DNA of 64,000 nt from Nageia nagi (lineage: Eukaryota > Pinophyta), in assembly GCA_050084985.1 (NCBI GenBank), contig JBITNC010000002.1:30752001-30816000 (forward strand), read 5' to 3'. Made by a program: the position numbers and the translations under genes. Below the pieces are notes generated by a model. It made no database searches. It was not told the DNA's origin and saw nothing but the letters and a program-made list of their open reading frames with translations. Each line of letters starts with the position of its first letter. The first letter of the stretch is position 1. Positions 1 through 12,315 of this stretch are shown here, piece by piece.

Positions 1-1
1 A

Positions 2-480
2 GAAAGAAAGAATAGGACATTGATGGAGATGGCAAGGTGTATGATGAAAACTAAAGGTTTGAGTAAGTTTTATTCACTTGAAGCTATTAGGAATGTTATT
101 TATATTCTTAATAGTAGTCCTACAAGGAGTTTTTAAGGTGTCATTCCTTATGAATGCTAGTTTGAAAAGAAACCAAGTGTGAAGCATTTTAAGGTATTTG
201 GGTATGTGACTTTTGTTCATGTGAATGATGAGAATAGAAAAAAAATTTAGATGTAAAAGTGAAAAGTGTATTTTTATTGGTTATAGTGAGCAATCTAAGG
301 CTTATAGATTTGCTAACCCCTAACAAGATTATTATGTCTAAAGATGCAATTTTTGATGAAGGGGGAGTTTGGGGGAATAAAAAATTAATTATTAATGATG
401 GTTTGCTTGAGGAGATTGCTTTTAATGACCAAGAATGTGTTCATCCCATACATATTTCACATAGTAATGTGTAGCCCATA
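2..480 (+). pseudogene. copia 1 integrase C-terminal part
   Basis: The frame starting at base 2 reads ERKNRTLMEMARCMM, the helix that follows the catalytic Glu region in copia integrases, then LNSSPTRSF and a domain ending KHFKVFGYVTFVHV. After a shift near base 255 the text KCIFIGYSEQSKAYRF continues; this is the usual copia integrase C-terminal block. One internal stop sits before GVIPYECW. The catalytic core lies outside the window. The family call is secure; boundaries are approximate. Confidence 0.8.
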
Positions 481-726
481 AATGATAATTTTTGTTCTCC
501 ACCTCATATGGGGTCCATAAGTCCATATTCAAGTCCAAGAGCAAGCACTCCAAGTGCTTCTTCAGCTCCATAACCAATTGACAATATAAAACAATCCAAT
601 AAAGGCCACTTAACATTAAAATAACATCCACCATCCTAAATCATTGATAGAAACTTGAATAGAAGATTGACAAGGAGCCAACATAAAGAAATTAATCAAG
701 TTTTGAAAATACTTGAAAGTTTGTAA

Positions 727-1480
727 ATGTGTGGAGACAAACATAATGGTGAACCTAAAGGTGATGTGATAAATTATACTCTTGTTTCTACTACTTCTAA
801 TGTACATGTTTCTAAAGTTGATAATTTTGAGCCTTCTTTTTTTGAACAAGCATATTCTAACAATGTATGGATGAAAGCTATGCATAAAGAGATGCCTTCC
901 ATTATAAAAAAGAATACATGGGAGTTGTATGATCTACCCAAAGACAAGAAATGTGTTGGATGCAAGTGGATTTATAAAATCAAAAAAAATGTTGATGGTA
1001 CCATTGAAAGGTACAAGTCTAGATTGGTAACTAAAGGCTTTACTCAAAATTATGGCATAGACTATGATCAAACTTTTGCTATTGTGGCTAGGCAATAAAT
1101 AGTTTGTATGGTACTTTCATTAGCAGCCCAAAAGCATTGGAGTGTGCATCACATGGATGTGAAGAGTGCATTCCTCAATGGGTATCTTGAAGAAGAGGTG
1201 TATGTGGTATAACCTCAAGGTTTTGAGGTCCAAGGAAAAGAAGATAAGGTTCATAGAATGAAGTCACTTTATAGGTAGAAGTAAGATCCAATAGTTTGGT
1301 ACACAAGGATCAATACTTACAAAGGTGTGGATTTGAAAGATGCAAGAGTGAGAATACTTTATATTACAAAAAATAAGGTAATGAAATTTTACTTACTTAT
1401 TTTTATGTTAGTGATTTATTATTTATGGGAAGTAATCCTTCATTTAATGATGTTATCAAAGATGAGATGAAATAAGAATT
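727..1480 (+). pseudogene. copia 1 reverse transcriptase, degenerate
   Basis: The reading frame holds the copia RT entry motif WELYDLPKDKKCVGCKWIYK, then RLVTKGFTQNYGIDYDQTF and, past a stop at 1096, LDVKSAFLNG-like text (HHMDVKSAFLNGYLEEEVY). The YVDD catalytic box is YVSD at 1404-1415, so the first catalytic Asp of the pair is lost. A TAA stands where Gln is expected before PQGF near 1210. This RT cannot be active. RT copies element RNA into DNA in the cytoplasmic particle; here it is only a fossil. Confidence 0.85.
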
Positions 1481-1484
1481 TGAA

Positions 1485-2330
1485 ATGACAAATATTGATT
1501 TGATGAGTTACTTGCTATGTAGGGAGGTACATCAAACTAGTAATGAAATATTTCTTTACCAATCTGAGTATGTCAATGAGATGTTGAAGAAGTTTGGGAT
1601 GAATCAATGTAAGCGTATAGCTACTCCAATTGCACATGGAGAGATTTTGTATACTGAATATGGGGCTGAAAAATAATAAAATAATGTGTAAGAGAATTAT
1701 GGAGAGTCTCATGTTCCTTTGCAATACAAGGCTTGATATTTGTTATGCACTATCCCTTTATTGTAGGTACATGGATGATCCTTTTACATTGCATTTGAAA
1801 GCTACCAAAAGGATACTACAATATGTACATGGTATAATTATTTTTGTCATACATTACTCCTCTACTAAAAATTTGAGATTGGTTGGTTTTGGTGATAGTG
1901 ATCATGGGAGTAATACTGATGATTGAAAGTTCACTAGTGTAAATTTCTTCTCACTTGGATAAGGTTTGATCATGTGGAGTTCCAAGAAGCAATCTATAAT
2001 TACTTTTTTTTCAACTGAAGCAAAATACATTGCATTGACCTCAACTAGTGCACAAGAATTGTGGCTATGAAAGGTACTTGAAGAGATTGGTGAGAAGAAA
2101 GGAGGATATATACTACACTTTTTTTGTGACAACACTAGTGTCATCAAGTTGGTACAAATTAAACCCAGTCCATAATGCCTACTTAAAATATATTAATATC
2201 AAGTATCATTTCATTTGGGATTTGGTGGAGAAGAATACGATAAAAGTGAGTTATTGTTAAACCAAGGACCAAGTGGTAGACATCTTCACAAAATAAGTTA
2301 CAAAATCTCAATTTTTGATGTTAAGAGAAC
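1485..2330 (+). pseudogene. copia 1 RT thumb and RNase H, degenerate
   Basis: The stretch MTNIDLMSYLLCREVHQTSN followed by YVNEMLKKFGMNQCKRIATP is the copia RT-to-RNase H linker. Around 1970-2300 the RNase H reads WSSKKQSIITFFSTEAKYIA, then a shifted frame FFCDNTSVIKLVQ and the C-terminal box on serum HFIWDLVEK and DIFTK-like residues. Two or more frameshifts and several stops break it. It is followed within about 60 bases by the purine tract and LTR, the normal order. Confidence 0.8.
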
Positions 2331-2354
2331 TAATTGTTAACCCTCTCATTATCA

Positions 2355-2830
2355 AGGAGGATTATGATGTAAATTCATATCATGACACTTCAAAATATTT
2401 CCTCCAAAGATAAATTTTATGCTCCCTATTTTTAAATACAGTCACATTCCAGAAACATAGTCATGTTCTAAGTAGTTGCATTCTAGAAATGCAACCATAT
2501 TTTTTTAGGTAGTTTTATCAATTTTTTAGGGAAAATACCCTTTCACTTTAGCTTCATTTTTGGTAGTTAGAATTTAGTTTTTATCTTTGTTTTGATTTTA
2601 GAAACATTAGGGCATATAAATATATGTTTTGTAAGTGTTCATGGGTTGGATTATGGAATCAATTTTTGATATTAAGTATATTCATTGAAGATGTCATGCC
2701 AACTGTTTGACAAAATGTGTCCTTCCATTTTTGTTTGAATAAGATCTTATTATAGTCCCATTTCTTGTTGTTGATTCTAATCTACATATGAATGATTATT
2801 TTAAGTTTATATTGATAAACTTCACTAATA
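2355..2830 (+). repeat. copia 1 polypurine tract and 3' LTR
   Basis: CAAGGAGGATTATGA at 2353-2367 lies just after RNase H and is followed by TGTAAATTCATATC, a plausible LTR start at 2368. A TATA-like box GCATATAAATATATG lies near 2612. The right end is not resolved: there is no partner LTR in the window, so 2830 is a guess based on an LTR of common size. Confidence 0.5.
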
Positions 2831-4860
2831 TATGTGGGTTGATCACTTCGATATATGTGATAGCATTGGAAAGTGTGCTAAGCTACCAAATTTTACTAAC
2901 CATTATTTAAAGTGTTATTTACCAAGATTTAGGTTAATTAAAATGCTTAATGATGGATGGATTTTCATGGTATGATATTTATTGAATTTGTCAATTGCAT
3001 TTAATAAGAAATAATTATGTGTCTTAAGATTTGCAAAGAATGTTGGAATGATGGTAGGTTATGTTGGACTTACCCACACTCTTCCTAAGGACCTCTAGTA
3101 GGCTTAATTAGTTGTATGAAAGGTGGCATCAGTCTCCATGAGTAAAATGGATGGTTACTCCAATTGCTTGGTTATCAACATATAGGTAATTTTGGCATGA
3201 GGAAAGGAAAATATTGAAGGAGGTTTTGAGAGAACCATTTAGTAAATACATGTTTTAGATGAAATATGGGAAGAAAATATTGAATTTGGCCATCATTATG
3301 TGCATTTTATTCTAATTTGAATGCCATTAGAATAAAAAGAGAGATCATGTAAATGTGTTGAGTGGTCTTTTAGCCATATTTGTAGAGACAAGATGGTATC
3401 ATCTACAAAGAGATAGTGGTGCACCCATATCTATGGTGAAAAGAGGTATGTTGATGTTTAGAATACTTCTCTATAATTTGCATAATGTGAATTCATACGA
3501 TGATACATGCATGTAGTTTTCTATGTGACCTAGATGGTGCATTCATGGAGAGATGTTCATTATTTTTGCATGGATTTCATTTCATTGTTCATGGTAGTTT
3601 TATGGGTATATTTAGAAATCCATGCTCATAATCTTTCTAGTTTTTGTGCATGAGCTTGTAGAAACATGGGCAACCATTTTGTGAATCCATATAATGATAT
3701 AGAATCTATATTTCATTGTTGCATTGATAGTTATAGAGTATGCTTGAATAGTATTAGTCAATCTTCAATTAAATGAAAATGGATACTAATTTAAGAGTAA
3801 TTTAAATTTCATGGAAATTAGGGCTACATTTCTTCATGTAGGAATATATGTTAATATTTGATGGAATCTTGAGTATCTTGAATGAGTTTGAATTAGTGTA
3901 GAAAGTTAAAGTTTTCATTAGTTTTGTAGATGAAAAAATTTATATCATTTTATAAATTTAATACCATGATGGTTATGTGTACATTCTTCATTATTTCTTA
4001 TGTAGCTTAGAGGAGCCTTTATTTATTTTAGTAATTTTACCTAAATAAATTTTTGTAATTATTTGGGAAATGGTTATGTTGAACCATTGAAATATTTGTA
4101 ACAATTACTTTTAAATAGGGAATAAGAAAATGAAAAGAATGTAGATGATAGGATTAGTAAATCACATGGATTAATTATAAAAGGTCAAGAACTTCTAGAC
4201 TTGTTTAAAAGATACATTTATTTATTTTAACTAATAATATACGTGGTGATGCAATATTGGTAGTTTTTACCACCAATGGATACTACCCCTATGCCAAAGG
4301 GGTTTACCAATTAAATATAGTGTCAAATGTATGAATGATTTATATGATGTTTGTTATGAGTATGTCTATGAAATTAGTTAAATAAGTTTGATTTAACTAC
4401 ACATATTGGGACTAATATTAATAAAGTAAGTTATTGTGATGATCACTAGAATATTGAGTAAAGTTTGTTGACCAAAATAACTAGCAAATATTTGTAGTAA
4501 CTATATTATAATTCCATTTCATGAGTTTTCAATGTGATAATAACATGGTGAGTAAAGATGTTACTAAATTGAGTAAAACTCTCTAAAGAGTTAATAATTA
4601 TTGTAGATAGACTAATGGACTTACGAATAATATAATATTATCAAGTTAAGTTCAAAGAGTAATTATATATAAGGGATAGAAAGGAAATTAATTGAAATTC
4701 AAATTGAAAGGCTCTTATAAATGAAACGGGTTTAAGGAATACAAATGTTATTTTTCTAATATAATTAAGGGCTAATTTTAGTAAAAATAAATAAATTTAC
4801 CTTTCAAAATGCATATGGTTATGATAGATTCTTAAATAGGAATACTCTAATGTTGAGGTT
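2831..4860. other. unassigned AT-rich DNA
   Basis: I read both strands and find no sustained reading frame, LTR pair or structural RNA. Stops are dense in all frames. It may be older retrotransposon DNA decayed beyond recognition by eye. Confidence 0.4.
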
Positions 4861-5090
4861 ATTAAGGATCTCATGAACTAATTTTGCCTAAGATTTTATC
4901 TCATCTTGAAAATATTAAGTTAATATGAAAATTAATTAGAGAGTTTCTAGGATTAACTAAAAGATATTTTTAGGTGGTATTAATGTTAACTCATACTTAA
5001 AATATGACAACTTGGAAAATGACCAAGATAGATTATTCTTGGAGGGAACCTAAAAAGTTATTAGGAACCTAGAAGATCTAAAAGGGGATT
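4861..5090 (+). pseudogene. gypsy RT/RNase H junction scrap
   Basis: One + frame reads REFLGLTKRYF at about 4937, matching the Ty3/gypsy motif LREFLGLTGYYRRF that ends RT, then about 30 codons later IDYSWREPKKLL, resembling the F-W-x-x-E-A box that opens RNase H. Spacing and order fit, but stops intervene and nothing upstream is recognisable. It is on the strand opposite to the neighbouring chromovirus A, so it belongs to a different element. Weak call. Confidence 0.35.
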
Positions 5091-5128
5091 TAGATAAAAT
5101 CAAATAAAATACAAAACAACAATAAATT

Positions 5129-5451
5129 TGTAGTTCAACAAAACATATATATTCAAGTAATATGATTCAAAATTAGAATAAGAAAGAAGAATAAGATAAT
5201 GTTACTGAATGGCAATATGAATTGCAAGACACTTTGAGGGGGCTTTCTCCTTACAATTCAAAAATAAATACTTATCCAAGATGATATCTCTACCTCTCTT
5301 ACACATATTTATAATGATGTTATCCTAACCCTAATTGGTGATTCATTACAAAATAATGGTCTACCTTATATAAATATGAAGGTTCACATCATAAGTTGAT
5401 AATTAAATAAACTAATAATAATAATTAAATTTAGGATGAGGGATCCTAACA
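5129..5451 (-). repeat. chromovirus A 3' LTR
   Basis: On the minus strand the polyprotein is followed by the tract AAGAGGGGTAACA and then TGTTAGGATCC, a typical LTR start at 5451. A TATA-like ATTATAAATATG lies inside the segment. The far end is placed at TGTAGTTCAACA (5129) because it would give a CTACA terminus. No partner LTR is in the window, so that end is uncertain. Confidence 0.5.
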
Positions 5452-6046
5452 TGTTACCCCTCTTGGAAAAGAGATTTTTCCTCAAATATGAAATTTTAAA
5501 AATTACAATTGAAGTTTATGAAGTACCTCCCATGTTATATCCTTAGGTGCCAATCCATGCCATTGGATACAAACTTTAGTAATGATACAATTACGAAGTT
5601 GGCAGGTCCACCATTCTAAAATTGCTTTAGGTTCAATCATTATAGAGACATCTTTTATGAATTTGGGTAACTATATATGAATTTTTACTTATGATCTAGT
5701 ACCTCGTTGAGGTAAGATACATGGAATACTGGATGAACTTTTGAAGATTCAAGTAACTCTAAATTATATGTTATGGGTCCAATGTATTGAAGAATTCTGT
5801 AAGGCCCATAAAAATTCGAATCTAACTTTTTGGGTCCCTTTTTCTAGAGATATTTTTGATAATATGGTTGAAGCCATAGAAAAACCATGTCTTCTTCCTA
5901 AAATTCTCATTCGACCCTTGTTGGTTGTCTTATTCTTTCATGCAATGTTGAGGTATCTCCAAATTATTCTTAAGAAGGTATATGTGTTGATTAAAATTGT
6001 GCTACCTATGGATATTTTTCTCACTAGCATCATTTGGATAATAAAG
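5452..6046 (-). pseudogene. chromovirus A integrase C-terminus and chromodomain
   Basis: Read on the minus strand: GDMVFLWLQPY-like text (EEDMVFLWLQPYYQKYL), then NFYGPYRILQYIGPITYNLE, SSKVHPVFHVSYLNEV, and a C-terminal chromodomain block IEPKAILEWW, CIQWHGLAPKDITWEVLHKL. These are the ordered hallmarks of plant Ty3/gypsy chromoviruses of the Tekay/Reina type, whose chromodomain is thought to steer integration to heterochromatin. Four or more stops are present. Upstream sequence stops abruptly near 6047, where Tat2 begins, so Tat2 probably inserted into this integrase. Confidence 0.85.
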
Positions 6047-8829
6047 TGTTGAATGAACAAAGTGGTGGGATAGATAACACTTGTGTTGGGTTATCTTTGT
6101 TCAATATTCAAAATAGGTTGGTGCATATATGGTTGAAGTCAAAAGTAATAAGGGATTAAAGCAAATGCATGATAATATAAAGAGTAGAGCATAAGAAAGA
6201 AAGAGAAATTGAGCTAAGGTACCATGGCTAGGGTTTTAATCCAATACTAAGTGCTAGGATACAAATATAATCTAGCATAAACCTAGGGTTTGTCAACTAT
6301 TTTAGCATACAAGGACTTATAATATCAATCTTTCCTCTTGCAATGATCTTTCATCTCGATGCATTGCTTTAATTATTGGTAATGCAATTTAGACACTATG
6401 AACAACACAATAATCGTACAGTGAAATAATGATACAATATTATTGATGAAAGTGAAGATAAAATACAACAAGAATTATAATGCAATGGTAAGAAACTTTC
6501 ATTATGATGATAGCAATAGACTTGGTTATCCTGTGAGGAGCACCATTACTTGCTCAAATCAATAACTAATCCAACACAACCACTATCACAACCTCACAAA
6601 GAGAGCCTTCTAATAAAAAATGTAACCTTCTCTTTACTTGGATATCACAAACATAATACAATATTTTAATACACTTATGATACTAAGACTTAAGAATCAT
6701 TACACATATATAAACTTCTTCAGTAAAACTTCATAATATCACTCATAATTTCCAAACTTCTTTCCAACTTCACTTCACTTAACTTGCACTCAACTTACAC
6801 TCGACTTGACTTACCTTCTCTTGCTTACACTTCACTTCCACTAGATTTATACTGGACTTACTTTACATGTCCATAGCATTTATCTATTTATAGGCTGGAG
6901 AAGGTATCTGGATTTTTCTACAACTTGAATTTTAAAATACATATATCTCCATCTTTAGAAATATCCAAACCAATTTTAAAAATATCCATGAGATGCCACA
7001 TGGATATTTTGCCACATAACCCTTTCTAGAAAACCCTTTTAAATATAAAAAACTACTTCCACATCATCACATGTCATTTTATGCCACATAATCCTATAGA
7101 TAATTCTAAAACATGTATTTTATAGATATTTCCCATAGATATTTCTTCCACTTGCCATTACTTACTTTCACCAATAACCTTTTACTATTTACCATTTATC
7201 TTTTATCTTTTACTATTTTACTTTTTACTGGACTTCACCAACTTAAATTCCCCATAGTATACTTGTACTACTAATGATTATTGCATCATTATCTCTTTAT
7301 TTTGGTTACATTGTTATTCTATTATGCTTGTCACTATAGCTTATTAGTGGCACCATTATCTTGCATAACAAGTTGGTTGCTAGGTACTAGTACTAACTAT
7401 GTATATCAATTACATAGAGATATTATATATTTACTGAAAACATTTAACGATGATAGGTTGACCAATCATACCATAAAACCTCAGATAGCTCTATATTAAT
7501 CCATACATACAAACATAAATGTACTAATAGCCTCAACTTGCAAAATAATATCATAGTATGTATTAAGCTTCAAAATATATAGAGTAAACATATAATTCAA
7601 AGGAAAATAATGCTATAGTAGTTGGACCATATTTAATTCTAATTGTTCTTATTCATAAAATTTACATATTTCAATGGCATGGTTTTCCCTCCATCAACTA
7701 ACTCTAAAACCTGATATTTTACATTATCATACAATGAGTTCATAAATGGAAACCTAATCTTTGTAGGATTACAGTAATATTATTTATTATTCAATTATCT
7801 TGATTTAAGGTTTACTGATTTGCTCTCTACAATTCTTTAAGAAAAGTATAATATTTTGTAATTTTTTTACCATTTTCCTATATTCTTCTACCTTTATATA
7901 TACTTTTTGATATTTCTTACAATTATAGTGGCTTTTGGTAATTCTTTTTGACTCTATCTACAATGATAAGAAGTTCTGGTAGCCATACTCCTTACTGACA
8001 ATTGGAAGTATCCCAATGTTTAGGTTCTTGGTTTGGACTTATAATCACTAACTTATGATTAGCTTATACTATGTGGAATGATATCGAGTTGGCATTGACA
8101 TGTAGGCACAAATTTTAGGTTTAAAATCATCCTTTTGGGTAGAATACTATGGTTAAGTTTCTCTAGGCCATGTATAATGTGGTCAATAATTCTATCTCTA
8201 ACATGTACTTTTATTTGGTATCTACTTATGTAATTCTAAAAAAATACTGACCCTAGAATAGACATGAGAAATAGGATCTATTTACATCTATGATTCTATT
8301 CATTAGTAATTGTCAGCATCAAGGAAAAATATCGGGCCTAAAATAGATAACTAAATCTATGTACTTAATGGATTAAGAAATGTTGATGAACCAAGATATA
8401 TAAGTTACTTTTATTAGGCTTAGTCAAATTCCTTTAATGCATTTCTACCCTATAGGACATGTAGAATAAAAGAATGGGAAGTAAGAATAAGGGAATAGAT
8501 AGAAAGAAGGAGAATTTTGAAAAATGGGAATATATATATAAAGAAATAAAGTAAAGGAATTAGAAATGTGATGAATCAAATGGGTAGAAAATGAGATTAA
8601 CTACTTATAAATGTTGGTGTCTTCAACTTTTTTGGAAACTCTCGAGGTATCCAACTTGCTATAGATGAATCCATATTAGAAATAAACATTTGTATTTGAT
8701 CTGTTAGGTCATGAAGTTATTTTATATCTTTTTGTGTATATATTGATATTAATGTGGGTAACTCCATATTGTATGTGAACTTATTTAAAATTTTAAAAAT
8801 ACTTACTAGATGCAAAAATCTTGAAATCA
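6047..8829 (-). repeat. putative Tat2 3' LTR
   Basis: This stretch lies between the chromovirus A integrase and the end of the Tat2 extra ORF. On the minus strand AACAAAAGGGG, a possible polypurine tract (8830-8840), precedes TGATTTCAAG at 8829. A good minus-strand TATA box CCTATAAATAGA lies near 6880-6895. No partner LTR is in the window, and I see only faint similarity to the Tat1 LTR near 6060-6240 (GTGGTGGG, GTGTTGG). No coding signal is visible. Confidence 0.3.
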
Positions 8830-8949
8830 CCCCTTTTGTTGTTTTGTTCATATCTTGTAAGCTATTGATCTCATCTTAGGACTAAACTAGAGATTGATTG
8901 GATATAATATGAATATAAAAATTATCTATGTGATAATTCAAAGATGCAC

Positions 8950-9695
8950 CTTCATCATTTATCTTCCATAATGGAGGCATAGTATCTGTACTAATGATGT
9001 TCAACTCATAATTTATAAAACTTTTATTTGTTTGAAGTTCATATATAGTTCCTTCCATTTATCATACAAATAGGCTAAGAAAGATATATAATAAATCTTC
9101 TTATAAAACACTTTTTTTAACCCTTTGGTGATAGAATCCACTTCATCTTGAGTAATAATATCTAACCAATCTTTAATTTTCTTTATTTTTTCTAATGGGA
9201 AGTGAATAAGTACCTTATAAGCATTGGAAAAAGAGTCAAAATATGTCATAGCCTTATCTAAATATGATTTTCCTTTGTTCACTTTTACCAAATGGGGTAC
9301 CTTATTTGCAATATTTGTAATGCTTATTTTCTTTATATTTACAAAAAATATTTTTAAAAAAGAATTGTTAATTATCAAATATTGAATCTTTTCATCCTTT
9401 TCACTTACCAAATTCTTGAATTCTTCAATCTCTTTTTGGTTGGTTTCTTGTAGCTTCTTTTTAAACTCAATATTCTCTTTGTATACATTATTGAGTTTAC
9501 CTCGAAGGTCCTACATTTCTTTATGATGGTTGGCATTTGTAACATACATATTCCCTCTAAGATATTTGATGCTATTTTGTAGGCCTTTATTGTTCTTCTA
9601 CTTCAAATTCATGGATTCTAATTCAATTTTAATTTTCTTTATCTTTTGAAGTTTGTACTCTGTAGCCTCATAGTTTTTCCCATGGTGTTGATCCC
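8950..9695 (-). pseudogene. Tat2 extra ORF, C-terminal coiled-coil part
   Basis: A minus-strand frame from about 9670 to 9013 is rich in Lys, Glu, Asn and Leu with heptad-like spacing (for example KLNNVYKENIEFKKKLQETN and EIEEFKNLVSEKDEKIQYLI), which suggests a coiled coil. It continues the extra ORF at 18555-21139, from which copia 2 separates it. Tat1 has a matching Lys/Glu-rich coiled-coil stretch at the same relative place (30480-30950). Function is unknown. Several stops are present in the upstream part. Confidence 0.55.
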
Positions 9696-9700
9696 AAATA

Positions 9701-10202
9701 TGTTGGAATGTGTAATGCATTATTGTAAAGGTTTTGTAATAATATTCTATGTATGTTCACTAATACTTAAGGGTATCATTTGATACCTTAAGTATTTAAG
9801 TGAATATGTTAATGTAACTTGTCCTACACTCCATGTCATGAGCATGCCCCTTGGGTAAAAGGATGTGCATGTCATGCATTTGTACATTGGGTAAAAGGGT
9901 GATCCAAAGAGGGATTTTGGCCTATAAATAGAAGGCTTCCTCTTTGTTATTATATTCCAATTTGTGAAGTAAAGTTATGCTATAGGATAAAATGTAGGAG
10001 ATGAGATTAGGAGATTTGTAAGAGTTCTTATTTGTGAAAGAAGTGAGAACTAGTTAGTGGATGTACTCTTAGTTGGAGGAACCATTTATATCTTGAGTTG
10101 TTTTGTGAGAATGCTTGTGCTTTAGTTATCTTGATGTTATGAGTGAGCTTCCATGTGATCTTGAGAGTTTAGAGTTGCTTATGTTATAGTTCAACTCTCT
10201 CA
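9701..10202 (+). repeat. copia 2 5' LTR
   Basis: Begins TGTTGGAATG and ends TCTCTCA. TATA box TATAAATA at 9923-9930. A near-perfect 16-bp hairpin (AATACTTAAGGGTATC and its complement with one bulged base) spans 9762-9796 in the probable U3. The segment pairs over its full length with 18055-18549. Confidence 0.97.
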
Positions 10203-10204
10203 TT

Positions 10205-10216
10205 TAGTATCAGAGC
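10205..10216 (+). promoter_or_regulatory. copia 2 primer-binding site
   Basis: TAGTATCAGAGC lies three bases past the 5' LTR. The usual plant copia site is TGGTATCAGAGC, complementary to the 3' end of initiator tRNA-Met; one G has become A. Confidence 0.93.
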
Positions 10217-10717
10217 TTAGTGTGGAAGCTCATCTACAACATTTTTTTTGAGGTTCTTCATCCTTACTCATCATCTTTGGAGGTTTACTCTTTTTGTTTG
10301 AGGTAAAACAATTTAAAGGTATAACCTCTTCTTCTTCTTTAGTTCTTTTTGATACTAACATTCTTTTATGATTATTTTAGTTCAAACTCTAGATAACATT
10401 GCCTCAATAACATAATATATTATTGCTCATTTTGTTTGTTCTGCTAACAATATTTTATTTTAAGTAATTGGGCAATAATACATTATGGTTAAAATATCAA
10501 TTTTTCCTTGTACTAACCTCTTATGTAATTACAATTTTTTTTTTCAAAGTTAATTAATACTTTGATATATTTTCTTTTAAGAGGATAATATACAATTTTT
10601 TAAATTATTATATCTTTTGTGGAAGAAATATTTAAAAAAAAGGGGAGGAAGGCTAACATAAATAGAGATTGTATTTTCTACAAAATTTTTATTGAGAAAT
10701 GTTAAACTACTTTTTTT

Positions 10718-10793
10718 ACAAAAATTATACTAGCATTCCAAAGGAGAAAGCATATACAAAAATTATATTAGCATTCCAAAGGAGAAAGCGTAT
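10718..10793 (+). repeat. 38-bp tandem duplication
   Basis: Two units (10718-10755 and 10756-10793) sharing ACAAAAATTATA and AGCATTCCAAAGGAGAAAGC, differing at about two positions, so the duplication is fairly young. Confidence 0.9.
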
Positions 10794-10799
10794 ACAATG

Positions 10800-11560
10800 T
10801 TTCCTCTCATGCTTTTTTTTTCATGTGTTGTTGACCACCATAAACTCTTTGCCACCTTGCCATTTGCTTTGGTGGCCACCACTCTCCACAAATTCAAAAA
10901 ATAATTTGTGTTAGTGCTATTTAAGTCATCCATTACTGCACCACATGTTGTTCCTTGCAACCTGGCCCTAGTTGATAATGTCCTCTCTCTGCCATTTTTT
11001 TTTGCTTTCTTGCTTTGAGGATAGCAGGAGAAGTCACGAGCAACTTAGCTTGAGAAGTGTGGATAGTAGGGAAGGTAGAGGCTCTTCTTCTACCCCATGT
11101 CTTATCCCCTCTCCCTCATGTAGCTTCACACCCTTATGCAACTCCTTCCCCTTTATGATCGAACTCATTTTACTCTGCCCTTTGCCCTTCACCCTCCATC
11201 TTCCTCACATCTTGATAACATTGGGTGGAATTTTCTTACTCAAAAGACCCTCTTCTTGGCACAAATGGTCTATTCATGCCTCCCCTCTAGTCGACTAGCT
11301 CCTTCAACCCTCGCTAAGATCCCATGGGTTGATTGCTGATGTTTATGAGCTTGGTATCCTCTGCAAACTCCTTATAGGCTACCTCTTCACCTCTGTATTG
11401 GACTTCCACTTGAGTGCTCTCAAAATTGTTACTTGTGCTTTCTTTGTTTTCTCACTCTACATGATCTCTTGAAGCCCTCTTCTCCCTTACGCTGCCCCTT
11501 TCTTGTATACTCAAGGCCTCTAATTCCATCCTAGCATGTGCAACCTCCTCTTAATTTTTT
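10800..11560. other. GC-richer island in the copia 2 leader
   Basis: Base composition changes to C- and T-rich text with frequent CC and CTC, unlike the flanking AT-rich leader. Two overlapping + frames of 108 and 67 codons (10972-11298, 11136-11339) are open, but I recognise no family in them or on the minus strand. It may be a captured host fragment or a lineage-specific leader segment. Confidence 0.45.
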
Positions 11561-12315
11561 TTTTCCTTCTATTTCTTTTGAAATCCTCACCTACCTTTGC
11601 ATTCATTTCTTGGTAGATGAATTTTTTTTTAGGCATCAACTATGTTTTGCCTTTTTTTACAAGCAAGTCTTCTTTTTCCATCATGATATCCTTTAGTTTG
11701 ACTTATGTGTTGAGTAAAAATGCAAAAAGACATTAAAATTGGTGGGTAAATTTAAATGCATTTGGGTAGAGTGTAGGCTTAATCTATCTTATTAAATGCA
11801 TAAAGTGGAGTGTAGATTTCTCCCTTCATTTATTTTTTGTGGTTAAGTAATGATGACTTATTTATGTTGTCTACTTGAAGAATCTTTAATTAGTATGATA
11901 ATTTTTTTAAGGATAAACATGATTTTTTTTCTAAAGTAATTTTTTTACCTAAGTATCTTTTGATAATTTCATGTTGCCTACAAGTTTTTTTAAGTAAACA
12001 AAAAGGGGGGAATACTACTTCTTTTAGCAATGCTATTAAGGAAAATTGTAGAGTATTTATTTAAAATTAGAATGGATTTATACTTAGAATATTTTTTAGC
12101 ATGCAAAATATTTTTAAGATAAAGTTTAGAATATTTTTTGGCATGAAAAATATTTTTAAGATAAAGTATTAAGTTAAGCTAAGTATGCTATCTTTAGGGG
12201 TACAACTTTAAGTAAAAAGGGGGAATTTATATAAATTTTTTACTTAAAGTTTAATACATCTTGCTTGCTTAATTTTTAAGTTAAATGCTTAGAGCTTATA
12301 TTTTTAAGTTAAAAT

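Larger units (their letters stand above)
1..2830 (+). mobile_element. Ty1/copia element 1, right part (integrase to 3' LTR)
   Basis: The window opens inside a + strand copia polyprotein and runs through the integrase C-terminus, RT, RNase H, a purine-rich tract and a 3' LTR. The gag, protease and 5' LTR lie to the left of the window. Frames change several times and stops are common, so the copy is dead. The right edge is approximate because the 5' LTR is not available for comparison. The identification rests on several ordered copia motifs on one strand, so the class is secure. Confidence 0.85.

Noticed and set aside
5741-6052. 103-codon + strand ORF as a gene
   Set aside because: It is the shadow of the minus-strand chromovirus A integrase, which has clear motifs.
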